DNA of 46,878 nucleotides from Mucilaginibacter polytrichastri (GTDB lineage: Bacteria > Bacteroidota > Bacteroidia > Sphingobacteriales > Sphingobacteriaceae), in contig NZ_MPPL01000001.1 in assembly GCF_001911425.1 (NCBI RefSeq), positions 2,115,417 through 2,162,294 on the forward strand. The letters are read 5' to 3'. Positions within the stretch are counted from its first letter, which is position 1. Every line of letters starts with the position of its first letter. Below are positions 26,287 to 33,478 of the stretch, piece by piece. Below the pieces are notes generated by a model. It had not been told where the DNA came from. It was given only the letters and a program-made list of their open reading frames with translations, and did no database searches. The position numbers and the translations under genes were made by a program.

Positions 26287-26321
26287 GCGGAGCAGCTGGT
26301 ATGGTTACTCCGCTTTTATTT
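26287..26321 (+). terminator. Rho-independent terminator after the peptidase-barrel gene
   Basis: GCGGAG (26287-26292) pairs with CTCCGC (26308-26313) around a 15-nt loop, followed by TTTTATTT. It is 22 bases past the stop codon. Confidence 0.65.
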
Positions 26322-26371
26322 AAAACAACGCACAGCTTAAACAGTTAACTAACTATTAATAGGTTGGTTAT

Positions 26372-26992
26372 ATGTATAAAGTTTTGCTGTTTACTTTGTT
26401 ATTTGGGATTGGACTAACAGCTTACGGGCAAAAAGTGGCAATGTCAACCGCAACTGTTACAGATAGTGTTAGGGCAAAAATTAACAAGAGCAAAAAAGTG
26501 AAGACCGTTGAAGGCGTAGACATGTTTGCCGCTAAAGACATTATTCAAAATTTAACCAACGTGCCCGATTTTAAAGTACTGCTCACCGCCATAAGGGCTG
26601 CAGGATTAACAGGAACCTTAAAAAGCAAAGGGCCTCTCACATTTTTTGCGCCTACCAATGCCGCCTTTGATAAATTACCTAAAGGCAAGATGGATACCCT
26701 GCTAAAGCACAGCCACAATTTAGATCTTTGTAATATAGTAGCCTGCCATGCCGTTTACGGCCGCATGACTAAAAGAAGCATCAGCAGAAAAATACGTTCG
26801 GGTAAAGGCACTGCCGTAATAACCACATTAGCCGGCTGTACCATAAAAGCCACCTTTGACGAAAACGATAATATTATACTGATTGACGAGAATGGTAATA
26901 AAAGCATGATCGGGACAGATGATGTGGAACAGAGTAACGGTCTTATCCATGTCATAAATGGTGTATTAATACCTAAAGTAAGGGCTATTTAA
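26372..26992 (+). CDS. Fasciclin (FAS1) domain secreted protein
   Basis: A 206-residue exported protein with a signal peptide ending near TAYGQ (residue 20). One FAS1 domain fills residues about 50-205. H1-type features are GVDMFAAKDIIQNLTNVPDF and LTFFAPTNAAFDKLPKG, and the H2 box is IHVINGVLIPK at the C terminus. FAS1 proteins mediate adhesion or protein contacts outside the cytoplasm. The insert KRSISRKIRSGKGTAVITTLAGC is basic, and two cysteines in the domain could form a disulfide. An AT-rich hairpin separates it from msrB. Confidence 0.88.
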   Translation: MYKVLLFTLLFGIGLTAYGQKVAMSTATVTDSVRAKINKSKKVKTVEGVDMFAAKDIIQNLTNVPDFKVLLTAIRAAGLTGTLKSKGPLTFFAPTNAAFDKLPKGKMDTLLKHSHNLDLCNIVACHAVYGRMTKRSISRKIRSGKGTAVITTLAGCTIKATFDENDNIILIDENGNKSMIGTDDVEQSNGLIHVINGVLIPKVRAI

Positions 26993-27033
26993 AACGTTGG
27001 CAAACTATACCTAACGTGCTGACGTAATTAGAT

Positions 27034-27071
27034 ATATAATATGTAAGGTAATCTCACCTTACATATTATAT
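27034..27071 (+). promoter_or_regulatory. Perfect 16-bp inverted repeat just upstream of msrB
   Basis: ATATAATATGTAAGGT (27034-27049) and ACCTTACATATTATAT (27056-27071) form a perfect stem with a 6-nt loop, ending 10 bases before the msrB ATG. It may end fasciclin transcription (only TT follows), may be an operator, or may control access of ribosomes to msrB. Sequence alone does not decide. Confidence 0.55.
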
Positions 27072-27081
27072 TTAAGATCAA

Positions 27082-27558
27082 ATGAAAAAGCTAGCAAATA
27101 TATTCTTCGTAAGTTCTATCATACTGTTTGGCTGCCAGCAAATGAACGGGCAAGGCAGTAAGACCAAAACAACACAGGTGCAGGTTGATAAATGGAAAAA
27201 TAAACTAAGCCCCAACGAATACGATATTATGGTAAATAAAGGCACCGAACCGCCTTTTAAAAATGCCTATTGGGATAATCACCAAAAAGGTATATACGTG
27301 AGTGCCGCAACCGGCGAGGTATTATTTAGTTCGGACGATAAATTTGACAGCGGCACCGGCTGGCCAAGTTTTGTTAAGCCGGTTAACGCAGGCAAAATAG
27401 CTGTAGTAACCGATGACAGCTACGGCATGGAACGTACCGAAGTAGTAGAAAAAAGTACAGGATTACACCTTGGCCATGTTTTTGACGACGGCCCTGCAGA
27501 CCGTGGCGGTAAAAGATATTGCATGAACTCTGGTGCCCTGAAATTTATTAAACAGTAA
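27082..27558 (+). CDS. msrB: Peptide-methionine (R)-S-oxide reductase, lipoprotein form
   Basis: A 158-residue MsrB that repairs methionine R-sulfoxide in proteins. The signal MKKLANIFFVSSIILFGC gives a lipidated Cys at 18, so it acts in the envelope. Family motifs are KGTEPPFKNAYWDN, SGTGWPSF, HLGHVFDDGPADRGGKRYC and NSGALKF, with catalytic C147. The two zinc-binding CxxC pairs of many MsrBs are absent (YVSAATGEVLF replaces the first), and C18 and C147 are the only cysteines. It must therefore be a one-Cys enzyme reduced by an outside partner. The gene overlaps the convergent GIY-YIG gene by 11 bases. Confidence 0.92.
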   Translation: MKKLANIFFVSSIILFGCQQMNGQGSKTKTTQVQVDKWKNKLSPNEYDIMVNKGTEPPFKNAYWDNHQKGIYVSAATGEVLFSSDDKFDSGTGWPSFVKPVNAGKIAVVTDDSYGMERTEVVEKSTGLHLGHVFDDGPADRGGKRYCMNSGALKFIKQ

Positions 27559-27904
27559 CCTGCTGCAGGCGCGATGCAAACGACGGGCGTACATAAGTAC
27601 GAACACGCATGCCCTGCTCGTATTTTAAACCGATGGTTAGATCTACCCAATCTGCATTTACAGATCTAATCATCTTTTCTTTTTGGCTACGGGTAAAAGT
27701 ACTTACAAACTTAAACCGTTCCATAGCCATCTCTTCGTTATTGATCTCTTCAAAATATACCAGGCGGTTAAGCTGCTGGGCGTTATCAAAAAACAGGCTT
27801 GGCATATCACTGTAAAATTTCAGCGTTTTAACCAGGTCTGAGCATAAACCTACGTGCAAATTATTTCTGTTTCTGTCTGTAATAATATAGATGAACCTTT
27901 TCAT
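27548..27904 (-). CDS. GIY-YIG nuclease-like protein, probably degenerate
   Basis: Starting at the ATG at 27904 (MKRFIYIITD) the protein has 118 residues; an ATG at 27928 would add eight residues with no recognisable function. The N terminus matches a GIY-YIG core in a diverged form: FIYIITD for the GIY strand and LHVGLCSDL for the YIG strand, then a helix with Lys where the catalytic Arg is usual (VKTLKFY). The conserved Glu may be in NEEMAMERFKFV. The C-terminal part contains SQKEKMIRSVNADW. Such small single-domain proteins are common in Bacteroidota and are often listed as endonuclease-like. Nuclease activity is doubtful here. Its stop overlaps the msrB stop region. Confidence 0.7.
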   Translation of the reverse strand: MKRFIYIITDRNRNNLHVGLCSDLVKTLKFYSDMPSLFFDNAQQLNRLVYFEEINNEEMAMERFKFVSTFTRSQKEKMIRSVNADWVDLTIGLKYEQGMRVRTYVRPSFASRLQQVTV

Positions 27905-27933
27905 TTGATAATAATATTTGGTAGTCAAAAAAT

Positions 27934-27979
27934 AATTACTAATTTTATGAGCATAAAGTTACTAACAAAATTAGCAATT
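27934..27979. promoter_or_regulatory. Candidate operator in the GIY-YIG / S24-repressor intergenic region
   Basis: AATTACTAATTTT (27934-27946) and AAAATTAGCAATT (27967-27979) are inverted 13-mers with 12 of 13 matches, with 20 bases between them. A direct repeat AATTTTATG (27941-27949 and 27983-27991) overlaps the first arm and the chosen start codon. This is where an autoregulating S24 repressor would be expected to bind. Confidence 0.4.
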
Positions 27980-27988
27980 CCAAATTTT

Positions 27989-28759
27989 ATGTCAATAATT
28001 TCATCTAACCTAAAATTTCTTAGAAAGAAAAAAGGTTTAACCCAACAACAATTTGCAGATCAGATAGGTATAAAAAGATCGTTAGTGGGCGCTTATGAAG
28101 AAGATCGTGCTGATCCTAAATATGATTTACTAAAAAAATTAGCACTTTTTTTTGACGTTAGCATTGATGCATTAATTAATGAAACTATTGATGAAAAGTG
28201 GGCTCCTAAGCCAAAAGGTAATCCTGCTAATTTAAGAGTACTTAGTATTACCGTTGATAAAGACGATAACGAGAATATAGAACTGGTACCTGTTAAGGCT
28301 AGCGCAGGCTACCTGAACGGTTACGCCGACCCCGAATTTGTAGGCACACTGCCTAAGTTTTATTTGCCGATGTTTAAACAAGGCACATTCCGTGCTTTTG
28401 AAATCAAAGGCGATTCGATGCTTCCGCTATTGTCCGGCAGTATTGTTATAGGCGAATATGTGGAGAACTGGGCCGATATTAAAGCTACCGAAACTTATGT
28501 AGTAATATCAAAAACAGAAGGTGTGGTATACAAACGCATCGGTAACAAATACAAAGAAAATAAAAAACTGAAACTGGTATCAGACAACCCGGTTTACGAA
28601 CCTTACGAAATTGGTGGAGAGGATATTTTAGAGGTTTGGAAAGCGAAAGCATATTTCTCTACCCACATGCCCCAGCCCACACCAGAGCCTACTATGGAAA
28701 GCCTTACCGCTATGATGACGCAGATGCAGCGCTCTATTTCAAAGCTAAGCAACAATTAA
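27989..28759 (+). CDS. XRE-family HTH repressor with S24 (LexA/CI-like) self-cleavage domain
   Basis: From the ATG at 27989 (MSIISSNLKFLRKKKG) the protein has 256 residues; an in-frame ATG at 27947 is possible. A Cro/CI-type HTH lies at residues about 5-60 (GLTQQQFADQIGIKRSLVGA). The C-terminal S24 domain has an Ala-Gly scissile pair A106-G107 (KASAGYLNGY), nucleophile S143 in KGDSMLPL and general base K182 in VVYKRIG, with spacing close to LexA. The protein should bind DNA as a dimer and inactivate itself on a stress signal. No phage genes are near, so it is a chromosomal regulator. It is divergent from the GIY-YIG gene and shares with it a region holding an inverted repeat. Confidence 0.9.
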   Translation: MSIISSNLKFLRKKKGLTQQQFADQIGIKRSLVGAYEEDRADPKYDLLKKLALFFDVSIDALINETIDEKWAPKPKGNPANLRVLSITVDKDDNENIELVPVKASAGYLNGYADPEFVGTLPKFYLPMFKQGTFRAFEIKGDSMLPLLSGSIVIGEYVENWADIKATETYVVISKTEGVVYKRIGNKYKENKKLKLVSDNPVYEPYEIGGEDILEVWKAKAYFSTHMPQPTPEPTMESLTAMMTQMQRSISKLSNN

Positions 28760-28825
28760 GTTACAGCATGGTTATTAAACCATAAGGGTATATCTTTATC
28801 CAAGAACTATTAAAAACTAAAAACG

Positions 28826-29200
28826 ATGAAGAAAGTATTTTTAATGTGTTGCCTGGTAGTAGGATTTGCTGCAGCATCACATGCACAAGGTGGCCGTATG
28901 CGTATGAGCCCGGATGAGCAAGCTAAGGCAATGCAAACCCAGTTAAAATTAACTGATGACCAAACTGCTAAAGTTACCGCTGTCCTTACTGCGCAATCTA
29001 CTAAAATGGATAGCGTACGTACCGCATCAAATGGCGACAGACAAGCTATGATGACCGGCATGGGCCCGATCAGACAAGCAACTCAGGCAAAAATTGCTAC
29101 TATCTTAACACCTGAACAAGCAGCAGCATACAAAAAAATGCAGGATGATATGCGTGCCCGTATGCAAAACGGCGGCGGTGGCGCACCTCAGCAAAACTAA
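28826..29200 (+). CDS. Small secreted Spy/LTxxQ-like protein
   Basis: A 124-residue protein with a signal peptide cleaved near ASHAQ (residue 21). The mature part is helical and Met/Gln rich, with two LTxxQ-type motifs: LKLTDDQTAKVTAVL and ILTPEQAAAYKKM. This matches the Spy/CpxP pattern of periplasmic chaperones and stress sensors. The tail ends in a glycine-rich RMQNGGGGAPQQN. A -7-like sequence TATCTTTA is at 28791-28798, 28 bases before the ATG, but no clear -33 box is seen. A terminator follows, so it is a single-gene unit. Confidence 0.78.
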   Translation: MKKVFLMCCLVVGFAAASHAQGGRMRMSPDEQAKAMQTQLKLTDDQTAKVTAVLTAQSTKMDSVRTASNGDRQAMMTGMGPIRQATQAKIATILTPEQAAAYKKMQDDMRARMQNGGGGAPQQN

Positions 29201-29224
29201 TTGTAATTTATTACACAAAGAAGA

Positions 29225-29249
29225 AGCGGCTATCATGCCGCTTTTTTTA
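29225..29249 (+). terminator. Rho-independent terminator after the Spy-like gene
   Basis: AGCGGC (29225-29230) pairs with GCCGCT (29237-29242) around a 6-nt loop and is followed by TTTTTT. It lies 22 bases before the bioF start. Confidence 0.9.
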
Positions 29250-29270
29250 TTTTAGCAGCAAATTAAAACG

Positions 29271-30401
29271 GTGCACCCATCAGATCAATATATCGCAAAC
29301 CGGCTTAACGAACGCAAGCAAGCCGGCAATTACAGGACGCTTAAGCCTGAAAGTACTGATCTGATTGATTTTTCTTCTAACGATTACCTGGGGTTTGCCC
29401 GCTCGGCTAAATTAAACGAATTAATTGCCGGAGAGTTAGCCCAATATCCGGGCTATTATAACGGTTCTACAGGCTCACGATTACTGACGGGGAATTTGCA
29501 GTATGCCGAACAACTGGAGCAGCAAATAGCAAGGTATCATGGCTATGAGGCTGGGTTATTATTTAATTCGGGCTATGACGCCAATCTGGGCTTGTTCTCG
29601 AGCCTGCCCCAACGCGCAGATACCGTTATTACCGATGAACTGATCCACGCCTCTATTATAGACGGTATCCGTTTAAGCAACGCCAACCGGTATACCTTTA
29701 AACATAATGACCTGGTTAGCCTGGAAGAAAAGCTACAGCATGCCAAAGGCCAAATCTATGTAGTAATAGAGAGCGTTTACTCAATGGATGGCGACATCCC
29801 CCCTATTGCGGCCATTTTAGAACTAACTACCCAATACAATGCCCACCTTATAGTTGACGAAGCCCACGCGATAGGCGTGTTCGGCAAAGGATTAATTAAT
29901 GAATTAAACCTGCAGCAAAAAGTTTTTGCCTGCATAATCACCTTCGGCAAAGCGATGGGTACACATGGTGCTATTGTTTTAAGCAGTGCCTTGTTAAATA
30001 ATTATTTGGTAAACTTTGCGCGCTCCTTTATATATAGCACAGCTGCTTCGTTTCATCAATTGGCGGGTATCAAGATGGCTTATCAGCTGCTTAATAACTC
30101 ACAGAACGATATTCAAAACCTACAGGTTAACATCAAATTATTCAACGAACTGTTATCAGCATACCAAATAAAAAACAACAGCACAAGTGCTATACATTGT
30201 GTTATGGCGGGCTGTAATGATAAGGCCAAACTAATAGCACAAAACTTAAATTATACTGGTATTGACGTAAGGCCGGTGCTTAGCCCTACTGTAGCAGCAG
30301 GTACAGAAAGGCTACGTATTTGCATACACGCTTATAACACACCGCAACAAATTCAATTACTGGCAAACACATTAAATAAACTAATTAATGCCTCAGCATA
30401 A
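29271..30401 (+). CDS. bioF: 8-amino-7-oxononanoate synthase
   Basis: A 376-residue PLP enzyme of the alpha-oxoamine synthase family, which condenses pimeloyl thioester with alanine in biotin synthesis. Motifs: IDFSSNDYLGFARS, YYNGSTGSRLLTGN, LIVDEAHAIGVFGKG (cofactor Asp and His) and TFGKAMGTHGA with Schiff-base K227. The start is GTG at 29271, because an in-frame TAG lies at 29253-29255 and no ATG intervenes. The related enzyme 2-amino-3-ketobutyrate CoA ligase is the main alternative, but overlap with bioD settles the assignment. No bioA, bioB, bioC or bioH is in the window. Confidence 0.92.
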   Translation: MHPSDQYIANRLNERKQAGNYRTLKPESTDLIDFSSNDYLGFARSAKLNELIAGELAQYPGYYNGSTGSRLLTGNLQYAEQLEQQIARYHGYEAGLLFNSGYDANLGLFSSLPQRADTVITDELIHASIIDGIRLSNANRYTFKHNDLVSLEEKLQHAKGQIYVVIESVYSMDGDIPPIAAILELTTQYNAHLIVDEAHAIGVFGKGLINELNLQQKVFACIITFGKAMGTHGAIVLSSALLNNYLVNFARSFIYSTAASFHQLAGIKMAYQLLNNSQNDIQNLQVNIKLFNELLSAYQIKNNSTSAIHCVMAGCNDKAKLIAQNLNYTGIDVRPVLSPTVAAGTERLRICIHAYNTPQQIQLLANTLNKLINASA

Positions 30402-31008
30402 ACCATTATTTATAACCGGCATTGGCACCGGCATAGGCAAAACTATAACAGCCGCTATACTAACCGAAAAATTGAAAGCCGATTACTGGAAACCCATCCA
30501 GTCCGGTGATTTGGACGACAGTGATACGCTTAAAGTAAAGGCTTTGGTCTCGAACGAAAAAACTGTTTTCCATCCGGAAACTTATCGCCTTACTGAGCCC
30601 TATTCTCCGCATAAATCAGCAGCTATTGATGGTATTGTGATCGATATCGATCATTTTTATATACCTCAAATAAGTAATACTTTAATTATTGAAGGTGCCG
30701 GCGGTTTAATGGTTCCGCTCAATGAAAAGTACCTGATGATAGACCTGATAAAAAAATTACAGGCCGAAGTTATACTGGTTTCACAAAACTACCTGGGTAG
30801 TATAAATCATACCATACTATCATGGAAAGCATTACAACAAGAAAATATTCCCATTAAAGGAATAATATTTAATGGCGATGCAGATGCCGAATCCGAAAGG
30901 TATATCCTGCAATATACCGGCCTGAAACTACTGGGTAAAATCCCTCAATTACAGCACATTGATAAACAAGCAATTGTTAATGCCGGCAAATTAATTGAAG
31001 GGCTTTGA
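30388..31008 (+). CDS. bioD: ATP-dependent dethiobiotin synthetase
   Basis: A 206-residue P-loop enzyme that closes the ureido ring of dethiobiotin from diaminopelargonate, CO2 and ATP. The phosphate loop is GIGTGIGKT near residues 11-19, followed by ADYWKPIQSGD (catalytic Lys). The substrate site YSPHKSAAIDG and the conserved EGAGGLMVPLN near residue 105 are both present. The gene overlaps bioF by 14 bases, so the two are translationally coupled. Length is near the usual 220 residues. Confidence 0.93.
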   Translation: MPQHKPLFITGIGTGIGKTITAAILTEKLKADYWKPIQSGDLDDSDTLKVKALVSNEKTVFHPETYRLTEPYSPHKSAAIDGIVIDIDHFYIPQISNTLIIEGAGGLMVPLNEKYLMIDLIKKLQAEVILVSQNYLGSINHTILSWKALQQENIPIKGIIFNGDADAESERYILQYTGLKLLGKIPQLQHIDKQAIVNAGKLIEGL

Positions 31009-31029
31009 GGTAATTAGCCTGCATAATCA

Positions 31030-31413
31030 CTAGTTAAAAGCCTGATGAAGATCATGATCTACCATTACAATACCTATCTGTTTAGGATTAGTAACTATGA
31101 TAGCCGGGGTGCCTTTGTATTTAACCAATTTGCCGGTTACATATATATTATAGCCTGTATACCTGGTTTTTTCCTGTTCGCTTAAATCTGTATTTTCCTC
31201 AGCTTTAATAATAATAGTGAGATACTGGTGTTCTGCCGAGCCACCAATGTGTAGTACTCTGTCATTGCCTCTCATTTTACTGCTGTATACCTTATCTACA
31301 ATTTTAACAGTTTTGCCGATATGCTTCGATGCAGCATCAGCAGATATAATTGGAGGATTAACTGTATTAAAAGTGAAGAGTATAAATAATATTGAAAAGG
31401 CAAACTGGTTCAT
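31030..31413 (-). CDS. Small exported protein with predicted OB-like fold
   Basis: The chosen ATG at 31413 gives 127 residues beginning MNQFAFSILFILFTFNTV, a likely signal peptide; a TTG at 31434 would add seven residues. The mature part reads as a small beta-rich domain: HIGKTVKIVDKVYSSKM, then YLTIIIKAEENTDLSEQ, YNIYVTGKLVKYKGTPAII and VTNPKQIGIV. This is the strand order of the OB-fold domains often found in Bacteroidota exported proteins, where they bind nucleic acid or small ligands. The assignment is by pattern only. It converges with bioD, with 21 bases between. Confidence 0.6.
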   Translation of the reverse strand: MNQFAFSILFILFTFNTVNPPIISADAASKHIGKTVKIVDKVYSSKMRGNDRVLHIGGSAEHQYLTIIIKAEENTDLSEQEKTRYTGYNIYVTGKLVKYKGTPAIIVTNPKQIGIVMVDHDLHQAFN

Positions 31414-31623
31414 ATCAAAAAAATTTCTATGCAATTTAAATTAAATTCATACACTGTATATTTCCTTTAACCTTATTTAACATATTATATATGAAGTAAT
31501 TATGATTTGTATAAGTTCTGATTATTCATAAATACATATGTTAATATATATAAGTGATAACAATTTAATTAAAACTTAATACTCGATCATATGTTCTAAA
31601 ACAAATCAAAAACACAAACACCT

Positions 31624-32211
31624 ATGAAAAAGTTAAGTTACATGGTTATGATCGCTGCGGCTGCAATTGCATTCCAGGGTTGTGACAGTAAACCGAAAGA
31701 CGCTAAAGAAAGCGCAGACAGCTTAAACAAAACTAAAGACACTACTACAAACGTTGCCGCTACTGGTGGTATAGCTGTTGACCAGGCTGACTCTAAATTT
31801 ACTACTGAAGCAGCAAATGGCGGTATGGCCGAAGTTGCATTAGGTAAACTGGCTTTAACCAAAACAACTAACGCTTCTGTTAAAGAATTTGCTACCATGA
31901 TGGTATCAGACCACGGCAAGGCTAACGAAAAACTGACTGAAATAGCTAAAACTAAAAACATCACTTTACCGGTAACTGTAGATGCAGACCACCAGAAAAA
32001 AATGGATGATTTAGCTAAATTAACAGGTAAAGATTTCGACAAAGCATACGTTGATGCGATGGTTGATGGCCACAAAAAAACATTAGACCTGATGAATGGT
32101 GAAGCTAAAGACGGTAAAGATGCCGAGCTTAAAGCTTTTGCTACTGAAACTGCTCCAATTGTGCAAGCACACTTAGATGCAATTAAAAAAATTAAAGACG
32201 GCTTGAAATAA
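31624..32211 (+). CDS. DUF4142 domain lipoprotein
   Basis: A 195-residue lipoprotein: MKKLSYMVMIAAAAIAFQGC places the acylated Cys at 20. After a Lys/Ser/Asp/Thr-rich linker, the DUF4142 domain fills residues about 58-192, with FTTEAANGGMAEVALGKLA, VKEFATMMVSDHGKANEKL and DKAYVDAMVDGHKKTLDLM. The domain is a ferritin-like four-helix bundle by pattern, and the histidines in these motifs are typical. The protein is lysine-rich and its codon use is strongly biased, suggesting high expression. Function is unknown: family members are stress-associated envelope proteins. It is a single-gene unit with its own terminator. Confidence 0.9.
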   Translation: MKKLSYMVMIAAAAIAFQGCDSKPKDAKESADSLNKTKDTTTNVAATGGIAVDQADSKFTTEAANGGMAEVALGKLALTKTTNASVKEFATMMVSDHGKANEKLTEIAKTKNITLPVTVDADHQKKMDDLAKLTGKDFDKAYVDAMVDGHKKTLDLMNGEAKDGKDAELKAFATETAPIVQAHLDAIKKIKDGLK

Positions 32212-32233
32212 GCCATTAAGTAGTTATTACATC

Positions 32234-32272
32234 AAAAAAAGGGGAACAGTTTAAAAGCTGCTCCCCTTTTTT
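32234..32272 (+). terminator. Rho-independent terminator after the DUF4142 gene
   Basis: AAAAAAGGGGAACAG (ending 32249) pairs with CTGCTCCCCTTTTTT (32258-32272) with a single mismatch, ending in a run of T. It lies about 20 bases past the stop codon. Confidence 0.88.
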
Positions 32273-32312
32273 AATTAATACGGAGTTTAGAGGCTCTTAA
32301 CCTAAAATAAAA

Positions 32313-32339
32313 ATTAACGTTAATTAACATTCATTAACC
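32313..32339. promoter_or_regulatory. Cluster of TTAAC boxes upstream of the first paralogous lipoprotein
   Basis: A perfect 12-bp palindrome ATTAACGTTAAT (32313-32324) is followed by two more ATTAAC-type boxes within 15 bases, at roughly one-turn spacing. The cluster lies about 85 bases before the ATG at 32421. It could be a regulator site, but this AT-rich DNA makes chance likely. Confidence 0.3.
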
Positions 32340-32420
32340 TTGCTTTGTACTTAGCAACAGTATTTTAATACATCTTTACTTAATTATTAAGGCAATTATA
32401 TAAGGTGTTATCTGTAGCGA

Positions 32421-33389
32421 ATGCTGAATTTTAAAATACATTGTAACGCAGTTTGTTTATTGATGCTATTTATGGCTATTGCAATAGCAAACTCAAGCTG
32501 CAAACGCAGAAATATTGTTGCCCACAATGGCACAAAAGATCTCATCTCTTTTAAATCTATCCAAGGTATAACTTATACCGAAGTGGCACGCCGGATGAAA
32601 AACGGCCTGGCCTTCAATGAATACGGCTATCAATTGGAACCGCAATGGAAAATGAGTTTTATTTCAGACGATTCAACCCGTATTTATAGTCCTATTAAAA
32701 GGCAATTCATCAATTTCCCGTTAACCCGTGGCTACGATTCTATTTTTAATACAGCCCGCTCATGGTTTAAGGTTAGAAAAATGAATAAGGACAGCCTCCT
32801 ACTCGAGATGCTACAATATAAGGACGGGATGATTGACGTTACCGGCTCCAAGGTATATATGTTGTTCTATACAGAAGATTATATCAATAATACGCTCCAT
32901 AGTAATACGATTAGGTTAAGGCGTCCATGTAACAGAGATACGGTGTTTATACGCCAAATGGCAAATATTGCAAATGGCAACTACCTTAAAGCTTTTGCAG
33001 CTAGCGTACCTGCGCAATTAATTAGCAAAAGCCAACATGTGATAATTACCAAAAACAAAACAGAGCCTTTAATGGAAAATAACTTTGATACCTCTGACGA
33101 TTATCTTAATCCAACTTTTTATATCGTTATTAGTAAAGCTTATCGCAATTTCCACTATTCATTTTCGGTATATGTAGATGATAAGGGTAACTTGTTTTAC
33201 AGAATCCCGTTAGTCGGTTTTTTTGAAAACAATTATAAGGAAGCGTATATTAAAGAATCTAAGGCAATTATGAATACTTATTTCAAATATTATCTTAACA
33301 TAACTCCGGGCTCAACATTAGGTATGCGGCACTCCAGCATTATTTCTATTCATGTAAGAGGTATTAAAGTAAAATCTGCGTCCAGTTAG
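32421..33389 (+). CDS. Unknown lipoprotein, first of a tandem paralogous pair
   Basis: A 322-residue predicted lipoprotein. The hydrophobic segment ending IAIANSSC gives a Cys near residue 27 followed by KRRN. I do not recognise the domain. The N-terminal core has DLISFKSIQGITYTEVARRM and NGLAFNEYGYQLEPQWKMSF, followed by SDDSTRIYSPIKRQFINFPL. The C-terminal part contains NNFDTSDDYLNPTFYIVISK and FSVYVDDKGNLFYRIPLVGF. These alternating strands suggest a mixed alpha/beta fold. It is closely similar along its length to the next gene, especially over residues 28-130, showing an old tandem duplication. The pair is flanked by unrelated envelope and signalling genes. No enzymatic motif is apparent. 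Confidence 0.75.
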   Translation: MLNFKIHCNAVCLLMLFMAIAIANSSCKRRNIVAHNGTKDLISFKSIQGITYTEVARRMKNGLAFNEYGYQLEPQWKMSFISDDSTRIYSPIKRQFINFPLTRGYDSIFNTARSWFKVRKMNKDSLLLEMLQYKDGMIDVTGSKVYMLFYTEDYINNTLHSNTIRLRRPCNRDTVFIRQMANIANGNYLKAFAASVPAQLISKSQHVIITKNKTEPLMENNFDTSDDYLNPTFYIVISKAYRNFHYSFSVYVDDKGNLFYRIPLVGFFENNYKEAYIKESKAIMNTYFKYYLNITPGSTLGMRHSSIISIHVRGIKVKSASS

Positions 33390-33478
33390 TCAAACATATA
33401 TGTGCTTCAAAACACCTTTGATTTATACGTTAATCAAAAACAGTTTATATTCGGGTTTAATAAGTACATCTGTAATTT

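Noticed and set aside
27854..27988. Longer N terminus for the S24 repressor
   Set aside because: It would overlap the divergent GIY-YIG gene and precede a normal HTH start. The ATG at 27989 (or 27947) fits the family better.
31638..32216. Long open frame antisense to the DUF4142 gene
   Set aside because: It mirrors a highly biased coding sequence, has no recognisable domain, and the sense gene has a signal peptide and its own terminator.
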